Part shown: in pieces, positions 56,490 through 64,000 of the stretch | Position numbering within the stretch: position 1 is the first letter of the stretch | How the letters are laid out: each line of letters begins with the position of its first letter | Assembly: GCA_023159155.1 (NCBI GenBank) | Contig: JAJNNX010000024.1 | Coordinates: 595,919 to 659,918, forward strand | DNA: 64,000 nt | Origin: Ustulina deusta | Lineage: Eukaryota; Ascomycota; Sordariomycetes; Xylariales; Xylariaceae | Reading direction: 5' to 3' | Translations under genes and position numbers: made by a program | The notes under the pieces: generated by a model | Database searches by the model: none | What the model saw: only the letters and a program-made list of their open reading frames with translations | Told to the model about the DNA's origin: nothing

Positions 56490-58857
56490 ATGTCTGCTCT
56501 GGTACGTTATCTGTGTACAATTCTCCCTCTTCCGACTCCATTACGACAACAGAACATGCCTTTGCCCATGTGCCCCCAGACCTTATCCCCAGCATTCGGC
56601 TGACCTAAGTACATTTATGAGTTCCTGTAGAGGAGAGCCTTTGCGCGCAATGCCGTCGTGATCACGCGAAGACAGTTGACGGCCACAACTGGTCGCTTGC
56701 GAACGTTTCCCTCGACGCTATCCTAGCTCCGAGCCTACACTGCCGCCACGGCGAGACGGCAGCAGACATTCCACTCCCAACTAGAGAATACACCCAATGC
56801 CGACATCCTCCTCTCCTCGCAGAAGCCCGTCGCGCCGGCAAACCCCTAGACCCTCACCGAGAAGACCGTGCAGAAGTACTCGGTCCGACTCGCCCCCGGG
56901 AAGCAGGTCAAGGCTGGTTACTATGTTACGCTGTGAGACGCAAGCCGACTGTTATATGGACGCACAGGCTGACGGCATCAGGGAACCGCATCACTGCATG
57001 GTGTGTATACTCTGACCTGACGGCGTGGATGGAGCAATGTTTGTTTCTAGAATAGGGGCAGCCATGCCCTGGACAATGCTAGATTCTAAGAACTTGGACA
57101 CTAACAGGACGTTTTCATAAACGCAGACGCACGACAACAGCTGGCCTGTACGTATTCCTCGCCGTTTCTATCCCCCATCCTTGCGTACTGGCGAGCCAAG
57201 AGTTTCGGGCCACGCAGGCACTAAGGCTTGGAGTGCTATGATCGCTTCGACATTCCTAGAAATAATCACTGATCAACTATGAAAGTTGCTAAGAAATTCA
57301 TGGAAATCGGCGCTTCAAAGATCCATAACGATCGCCAAGTGTATGTTGTGGCGTCTCGATATCTCCTTCAGGCAGGTGCGCCGCCTCGAATCATTGAACA
57401 GGCGATTGGCAGATCTTGGTTGACGCAGGTGCCAAGGTCTTGCCGGCAGGGTGTGGACCATGCATAGGTGGGAATACTTGTTGCTGGCTGTTTAACACAA
57501 AAATAACTAATTTGAGCAGGTTTGGTTAGTGCTTCTGTCCAGTTATTGCTGTTGCGGCACCGATGCGGGCATATCCGCGACGATGTTTGGCAATTATTGA
57601 CATCAGCGAATAAACAGGGTACGGGTCTTCTCGAGCCTGGCGAGGTTGGTATTTCAGCGAGTAATCGTAATTGTAAGTAACTCTCGGGCTCATTCCCTTT
57701 TCTGAGTTTTGTTGGTCTCAGGATCAAAGAAGTATCCCTTAAGTTGAAGTGCAGCTCTTGAATCTTTATCCCGCTCTGGTCCAGTCGTTTGCTGACTTCG
57801 AATTTTACAGTCAAGGGTCGCATGGGTTCTACAGCTGCTAAGGCTTACCTCGCGTCGCCCGAAATCGTCGTAGCAAGTGCCCTTCAAGGCAAAATCGCCG
57901 GTCCTAACTGGTATCAAAAGCCCGAAGGCGTCGAAAAGGTCATCATTGGCGAGGGAAGTGGCAACCACATCGCTGACAAGGCTCGGTCTGTCGAGGCTGC
58001 TCTAGACAGTCTCATTGGGTTGGCTGGCAGCATGATCGCTACTGCTGAGGGTGTTAACGAGCAGTCATCTGCAGCTGTTGCGGCTGAAGAAGAGACCCTC
58101 ACTGAGGTTCTACCCAGTTTCCCAGAGCAAATTGAGGGCGAGATTATTTTCTGCGATGCCGATAATATTAACACAGATGGTCCGTCCTCTCTTCCATTCT
58201 GCAGGCTGTTCGACAACTTGTATGCTTTGACGCATGCGGATGGTCAAACAAATACGACAGGCACTAGTGACTGACTCCAGCACACTAATTGGCATCTACC
58301 CTGGCAAGTATACTTACCAAGATAACGTCACCCAGGAGAATATGGCCGAAGTATATGGAGAACTATGATCCCGATTTTCGCAATATTGCCAAGGCAGGCG
58401 ACATCCTCGTCAGTGCTTACAATTTCGGGTGCGGAAGTTCTCGAGAGCAAGCGGCCACTTCCATCCTGGCTAAGCAGGTCCCTCTCGTCGTTGCTGGTAG
58501 CTTCGGTACGTATGATCCTTGAACATCCCTTGACATAAATCCGTTGAATCCACTCGCTAATAATAAGCTGTAGGTAACATCTTTAGTCGCAATTCGATCA
58601 ACAATGCTCTCATGGGTGTCGAGGTCTCGCGGCTCGTGCAGCGTCTCCGTGAGACGTACAAGAATGATGCCGAGAAGCCATTAACTTGCCGCACGGGATG
58701 GAAGCTCCTATGGGACGTCCGACGCTCAAGAGTTGTTGTTACTGAGAAGGATGGCTCATCGTGGGAGCAGAAGGTCGGCGAGTTGCAACCTAATGTTCAG
58801 GAGATTACCGCAAAAGGGGGTCTAGAGAAGTGGGTCAAGTCACAGATTGCGGCGTAG
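56490..58857 (+). pseudogene. Homoaconitase (LYS4-type) pseudogene
   Basis: Homoaconitase is the mitochondrial [4Fe-4S] enzyme of fungal lysine synthesis (alpha-aminoadipate path). Recognisable in order: MSAL, a short intron, an Arg-rich presequence (RRAFARNAVVITRRQL), TLTEKTVQKYSV and [130 protein letters not shown], ending at 58857. Breaks: TAG at 56724-56726 and 56847-56849, both where Gln (CAG) fits; shifts of frame between blocks; a deletion near 57350-57400 that removes about 300 residues including the first cluster cysteine (SCTN region), while CGPC at 57452 stays; a frameshift near 58351-58358; and a lost acceptor before GIYPG. Later introns (e.g. the one ending at about 58573) are intact. 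It cannot encode active enzyme, so a working copy should lie elsewhere. Confidence 0.85.
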
Positions 58858-59243
58858 AGTGGGTGATAGTAACTGCAGCGACAAGACGCTATGTATATCT
58901 TATTGTTTAGATATGAATGTTATAGCATAACTACTGGTGCGGCGTATGCAGAGGTTTTATAAATAGAAAAAAGGTAGTACGTTAAGGGGTGATATATCAC
59001 AACTATAATCGATCCTAATATAGCATTGAACTCAGGTCGGCGAGCAGAACATGTTAGTCCTAGTAGAATTAGATTGACTAAGTGTTCATATCCTAGTTGT
59101 ATTTGGAGCTTAGAACCCAAATCATCCGAGTACACGGCCAAATAATAATGTTGTCTCTGGACTGTGCGCTGTTGCTTCCTATAATTGGTCGCTATTTAAT
59201 ACCCTTTAAAAAGACTCAATCCCAGTGATGGCAATCTCAAAAT
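58858..59243. other. Intergenic between converging units
   Basis: No gene seen; a 73-residue minus-strand frame (58920-59141) has no domain. Confidence 0.5.
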
Positions 59244-60902
59244 CTAGATCAAACCGTTAGCCAGGTCCCAGCCCTCAGGTATAAAGCACATACCATCCTG
59301 CCCCATAGACCCGAACACAATAGTATTGTCATCGCCAGCTTCAAGCCTTAATTGCACGGGCACCAAGTGGTGGTATCCAGCCCGCGAGTTCAGGCTCGAG
59401 ATGTTCACGGGTGGTTCATTATTGATCATAATGTATGCCTCGCCAGCTAATGCGATATTTGGTTAGCGTGTATCAACAAGTGTCGGCTAGGAATGTTCTT
59501 TACCGTTTCGGTTGTTCACTGTGTAGTCGAAGGCTAGCCACTGCATAGATCCGGTGCCAGTGACATTGCGGAAGGTTATCTCGCTCAATCCGCCGGCTGT
59601 TAAGATTTCCACGTTAGGATGGTCTACACAAACATAGCAACAGTGGGACGTACCTGTTCTCTTTGCAAGCACGTGGTTTGCTTCGTACCGCTTGTCCGCT
59701 TTCGCTGAAGAGATAGCACCAGTCTTGACATCGACTGCCCACATGGCGTGATAGTCTAGCGTAACCGTTTTGCCACTAATAAAGGAAGGTTTAGGTTAAC
59801 GGATAAGTAGAAATAATAAGACCGTATCTGATCAAATCATACCTGGTATTAACGGTCATCGGTAGCCACATGTAGTTGGAGCTCACACCACCAGTTGAGT
59901 CCCAGGCATCACCCATAAAGATATAGGTAGTTTTCTGGGATCCGGAGATAGTTAGTTCAAAGGTATTTTGAGAGCCGTAAGTGTTCTCGCCTGAGGGCGC
60001 AATGTCAGTTCCGCCTGTCCATGGGCCGGCTATTGAGGTGGCCCAGAAGACTTTGTTGGGATTTGCTCTCCAGCCCGTTTTCCCGGAACAGATCAAGAAG
60101 TACACCCCATCCACGTAAAACACGCCAGGGGCTTCGTATGCGCCGGCGACTTATCTCCAATTAGCGACATTGTCTTGTGGCCAGTTCGAATATTCTTACT
60201 TAGGCTCGAGGCTTGATCGCCTAGTGTTCCATCGGCATTTATTTTGTTGATTTGGACGATGTTGTGATCTGCGCTGGTCAAGAGGTACCATGTATCTATG
60301 AGCTCTTAGTTAAGTTCTTGATTATTGTTATGTTAATCGGTGCTTACCGGTAACGGGGTCATGAAACATGCCCGTGTCTGAATAGCTGTATTGATTCGGT
60401 GGAAGGTAGACCTTGGCAGATTGCACATAGCCCCCAGTCAGCTGGGATGACCTGAGGGATAAGCTATAGCGATCTTGTTGACCAAACAGCTTCACAAAGA
60501 TTTAGTTATTGAATGTAAGCATTAAGGTTGAAATAGCAGCAAATACCCAAAATGAACCGTTTGGCTTCGCCAACTTTGGCCTCCACATGGCCGACACTGT
60601 CGACTGGGCGCCAAGGTTTTGCCAATTGATGAGATCGGTGGACGAATACATCATGGGCGTTTCATCTATGACCATTATTAGCGCAGCATTCAAATGACTT
60701 CTAGGGAGGATGAAGTGAATGAAAACTTACTTTCGGCTGACTGGCCAACCCAGTAAAATGTGCTTTCACGTTGGACAATGCCGCCGCCATGTGCATTGAT
60801 CTTCTTGCCATCAGTATCGTACCAGGTGGCACCAGGGACAATCCATGAAGCACCGAGCGCCAATGGTACTGCAACAATGCATAGGCACAGATATGGCAAC
60901 AT
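59244..60902 (-). CDS. Secreted GH43 glycosidase (exo-beta-1,3-galactanase-like) with CBM35-like tail, 8 exons
   Basis: Predicted extracellular plant-polysaccharide enzyme. Minus-strand exons: 60902-60731, 60665-60547, 60489-60348, 60295-60200, 60149-59843, 59775-59654, 59596-59504, 59446-59244; seven introns of 50-67 bp, 417 residues in one frame. Signal peptide about 1-18. The five-bladed GH43 body begins GATWYDTDGKKINAHGGGIV, the start typical of subfamily 24 (galactan 1,3-beta-galactosidase), and continues with MMYSSTDLINW, MWRPKLA, YSYSDTGMFHDP, GAYEAPGVFYVDGVYFLICS and KTGWRANPN. From about 300 on, YEANHVLAKRTGGLSEITF and MQWLAFDYTVNN fit a CBM35-type binding domain. The 50-bp intron 60199-60150 (GTAAGA, CTAAT branch, AAG end) is needed to keep frame; if it is not spliced the gene is frameshifted. 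Subfamily assignment is my inference. Confidence 0.85.
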
Positions 60903-60990
60903 TCTGGGAAGATTTCAAGCCCAACTTTCAGACAGCACTGTCTCTGCAATCCTAGAAAGAGAATTGCGAGCATTGCGAGACCCGCAGCGT

Positions 60991-60999
60991 TTATATATA
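60991..60999 (-). promoter_or_regulatory. Candidate TATA box of the GH43 gene
   Basis: TATATATAA on the minus strand about 90 bases upstream of the ATG at 60902. Confidence 0.45.
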
Positions 61000-61434
61000 C
61001 TTCTCCCGTTTCCGCTAAGGGACTCGTTTGTTCGGGTTATTATGTAGCGAGCCGTGGTTCTTGCAAATGGGACCATCGACCATAAAGTGTGGAAAGACGG
61101 GACGATTGCCGGATTTATCGCGCGGAGGCTAATTTAGAAATTGGAGTACCTTTGTTTTTGTCGGATTTAATACTTAGCGATCTTGCCACTCATTGCCCGG
61201 AAGGTCTGTTGTATTGTTGTTGTTGTAGGTCAGAAAGGATTGGAGCAATAAACAATCATACACCCGTATCCAATATTTTTGCTATCATGCAGAGCAAAGG
61301 CACTAAAATAGGAGAGAAGACAGTGATGGTGGCAAAATTGGATGAACTTAAACTACATAAGGCCTCCGACAGTAACCATATTAATCGCACTGGTGCCAAT
61401 GCTCAACCTTCGTCACTTGCCGTTTCTGATCTTG
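61000..61434. other. Intergenic
   Basis: A plus-strand frame (61089-61523) overlaps the ankyrin fragment antisense and has no domain. A short GTTGTTGTTGT run lies near 61217. Confidence 0.4.
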
Positions 61435-61940
61435 TTATTTGTGATCTCGAGGCTTTGCTACTTGATCAAGTATCTCTACGACTTCGTGATGTCCAGCCCC
61501 CAATGCTAGGTCTCTTGCAGTAGCCCCGTAAAACTCGGGTTCGTTTACTTTCGCGCCCCTCGAGATCAAAAAACTGACTGCATTTTTATTTTCCTTTTTT
61601 GCAGCCATGCGAAGCGCTGTTAGCGAAAGCCGGTACCAGGCGTCGCCAGCCCATGGATCGTGCTGGTCACGTAGGGAGACCCGTTGCTTTTTTCGATAGT
61701 TAATATTCAGGCCGTGATCGAGGAGCATGGTAAGCATTTCGACGCCGTCATCCTCCCGCTGGGACACTACGACGCTGAGCAAGCCTGGATCTAACTTTTT
61801 GCGAGGTACACGAGCTATGATGTCTCTTAGAAGCGATGGGTCATCGTGCTTTTCTGCCACATCGTACAAAAGCCTGTCATACAAAAGCACGCCATCCAGG
61901 ACAAGAGTGACGTCTGTTGGAATGTGGAGATTAGGTACAC
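61435..61940 (-). pseudogene. C-terminal ankyrin-repeat gene fragment
   Basis: One frame runs from just after a TAG near 61940 to the stop at 61435-61437 without a good ATG (the first candidate is GTG at 61890). It encodes at least three ankyrin-type units, e.g. GVEMLTMLLDHGLNINYR, TALRMAAKKENKNAVSFLIS and GATARDLALGAGHHEVVEIL. Ankyrin repeats bind proteins; the rest of the protein is missing because the telomere side is AT-rich subtelomere. It could also be a last exon, but no convincing upstream exon is visible. Confidence 0.5.
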
Positions 61941-61963
61941 TCTATCCTCTGATTATATATTGA

Positions 61964-63682
61964 AGTAGTGTGAGTGGATTACGTAAGTAATCACTCACTT
62001 AAGCCACATAGTAGCTATGCTGGTGAGAGGGGATAAAACACTATAAGGAACACTATTAATAGTAGCTAGAAAATTATTACTAGAGCATACGCAGATTAAT
62101 AAAAAAATTTGATTTTTTAATATTTAGTACGTTTAATTAATAGATCTTTTTAGAAATAATAGCAACTACTATATTAAAAAATATAAGTTCGGCTTATTTC
62201 TTAATATATAAGCACTACTATATTAGGACTATTTATAAATAGTTATTTATAAGTATCCACTTTAATAGTATCTTTAATAAAGTTTAAAATTTAAAAAAAA
62301 TACTAATGCTATTATATTATAATATTCTAAGTATTAAAATAAAAAAAATTACATATTTATAAAAAAATATTAATAACTAAAAAATATTTTATTTAAGTTT
62401 TTTATATTTTTATATCTTATTATAATAACTAAAAAAACTACTATAAACAAAAAAACAAATAAATAGTAACAAAAATAGAAATAGAGCTATATAATTATAA
62501 GTTTCCTTAAGCAAAACTTTTAATAAAGCTTAGTTTAAAAATATAAGCTTAAAAGAACAAAAAAATAGATTTAAAGTATAAAACTATAATAAACCCCTAA
62601 TAATAACTATTAGTTTTTTTATAAAAAAGCTTAATACTAATAAATGCTATATTATTATACTTAAAAGCTTAGTGCGTAGCTTAGTTGTTTTATATTATTA
62701 AAAAGGCATATATTACTAACTAAAAACTTAATAACTTATATATATCTTTTAATTAAAACGCTAGTTATACTTTATATAATAAAACAAATAAAAAAAAGAT
62801 CTTTTTATACTAGCTAAAAATAAATAAGGTTTAAAAATATAACGAAATAATAATCGGTTATATTAAAAAAAATTAATAAAAAGCACTAAAAATAAATAAC
62901 CCTACTATTATAACTATAAGTATAAGTTTTGCAAATAATAAAGAATAATTATACGGATTAATATAATTGCTACTACTTCTACTAAAAAAGAAAAAGTTTA
63001 TTGCTTTTAATTATAATTAGAAAAAAATATAAAAAAAATCATAAAACTAAACTTAAAAAATATTAAATATAAATTACTAATAAAAAAATATAAAAGAAAA
63101 TATTTAAAAAATAACTTAAAAAATTATATAGCTAGCTAGTAGTTATTATAAATTATTAGCAAAATAATTAAAAAATTCTTTAGAAAAACTGGATTACTCT
63201 TACCAAGCGTTAGCAAGGTGAGTGTGATTTGGAAGCTTAAAAATTAGCAAAAGTTTAAAAAGTATGCTACGCGAAAGCCAGACAATAGATTAGGTCTCCA
63301 AATCTGTTACGTTTTGTTATACAGAAATAATTCTTTAGTAGGCAGCAAAGTCCCTATTTATGTTAGTTTTAGCTTAGTTAATTCAGAAGCGGTTCGTTTC
63401 AGGTTTAGATATTTCTTAGACTTTCAGCTTTAATAAAAGCTAACTAGCCCTATAAATACATATAACAGTTTAGCTATATATTAATTTCTTTTTTTAAAGT
63501 ATTAAAAAAAAAAAAAAAAAAAATACTAATTATAATAAAAATTATGCTATAATAGCATGTTTTTATTGCTATATCTATAGTTAGCGTTATATATTATATA
63601 TATATATAGTTAGGGTATATAGTGTGAGTGGGGAGCACAGGGACCGGAACTAAGGGCCCCGGACCCTGCAAGCATATATAGG
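61964..63682. other. AT-rich subtelomere
   Basis: No gene. Mostly decayed AT-rich DNA without the satellite unit of the big desert. 63170-63470 is less AT-rich and may be a decayed coding or element remnant. The last ~55 bases before the telomere are GC-rich (ACAGGGACCGG, GGGCCCCGG). Confidence 0.55.
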
Positions 63683-63696
63683 CCCTACCGGTAGGG
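63683..63696. repeat. Palindrome at the telomere junction
   Basis: CCCTACCGGTAGGG is a perfect 14-base palindrome whose right half is the first telomere repeat. The left half, CCCTA, is the complementary telomere strand sequence. Confidence 0.7.
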
Positions 63697-64000
63697 TTAG
63701 GGTTAGGGTTAGGGTTAGGGTTAGGGTTAGGGTTAGGGTTAGGGTTAGGGTTAGGGTTAGGGTTAGGGTTAGGGTTAGGGTTAGGGTTAGGGTTAGGGTT
63801 AGGGTTAGGGTTAGGGTTAGGGTTAGGGTTAGGGTTAGGGTTAGGGTTAGGGTTAGGGTTAGGGTTAGGGTTAGGGTTAGGGTTAGGGTTAGGGTTAGGG
63901 TTAGGGTTAGGGTTAGGGTTAGGGTTAGGGTTAGGGTTAGGGTTAGGGTTAGGGTTAGGGTTAGGGTTAGGGTTAGGGTTAGGGTTAGGGTTAGGTTAGG
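63692..64000 (+). repeat. Telomere, (TTAGGG)n
   Basis: About 51 units of TTAGGG with the G-rich strand 5'-to-3' toward the end, as expected for a right chromosome end. All units read as perfect except a five-base TTAGG unit in the last ten bases. Confidence 0.99.

Noticed and set aside
61089..61523. 144-residue plus-strand frame
   Set aside because: Its 3' third is antisense to the ankyrin relic and the rest has no domain.
1..64000. CRISPR array, bacterial operon or Starship captain gene
   Set aside because: The DNA is fungal. No regular repeat-spacer pattern and no DUF3435-type tyrosine recombinase are visible in any frame.

Overview
The window is the right-hand end of a chromosome of a filamentous ascomycete (Pezizomycotina). 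Four things show this. The last ~309 bases are an uninterrupted TTAGGG array running outward. Introns are short (about 50-215 bp) with GTAAGT/GTATGT donors and CTAAY-type branch sites. The gene content (HET, MYND/DUF4470, acuF-type zinc finger, secretory LIP lipase, GH43, fungal S41 peptidase) is typical of that group. The AT desert and the CAG-to-TAG type nonsense codons look like repeat-induced point mutation (RIP). I cannot name the genus; Sordariomycetes or Leotiomycetes are guesses.

Layout. 1-5 kb: a two-intron short-chain dehydrogenase, a PLP-dependent threonine dehydratase/serine racemase-like enzyme and a short alpha-kinase. 5-7.8 kb: gene-free, with degenerate repeats. 7.8-17.9 kb: four genes on the minus strand, three without introns: an acidic AT-hook protein, a 274-residue unknown, a large P-loop protein with a degenerate SF2-helicase layout, and a Gly-rich RGG-type protein. 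The first and last share the DNA at their 3' ends. 19-24.7 kb: a secreted six-exon S41 peptidase facing a single-exon HET-domain gene across a ~0.6 kb divergent promoter region.

26-45.5 kb: a gene-free AT desert. It is built of decayed ~90-160 bp tandem units, at least four ~400-460 bp fold-back elements, a near-perfect 2 x 383 bp tandem duplication and one 0.47 kb island of normal base composition.

46.6-61.9 kb: a mixed subtelomeric gene zone. Apparently intact are a secretory lipase (5 exons), a MYND/DUF4470 protein (5 exons) and a GH43/CBM35-like secreted hydrolase (8 exons). Broken are an acuF-type zinc-finger gene (in-frame TAG), a nearly whole-length homoaconitase (LYS4-type) pseudogene and a truncated ankyrin gene. 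A 420-bp element with 51-bp perfect terminal inverted repeats lies between them. 62-63.69 kb is AT-rich subtelomere, then telomere.

The genes do not form one pathway. The secreted hydrolases (S41, lipase, GH43) and the recognition-type genes (HET, ankyrin, zinc finger) are the usual accessory set of fungal chromosome ends. The pseudogenes and AT desert suggest strong duplication-linked mutation here. All splice models were made by eye from reading frame, splice consensus and family resemblance; no search was run.
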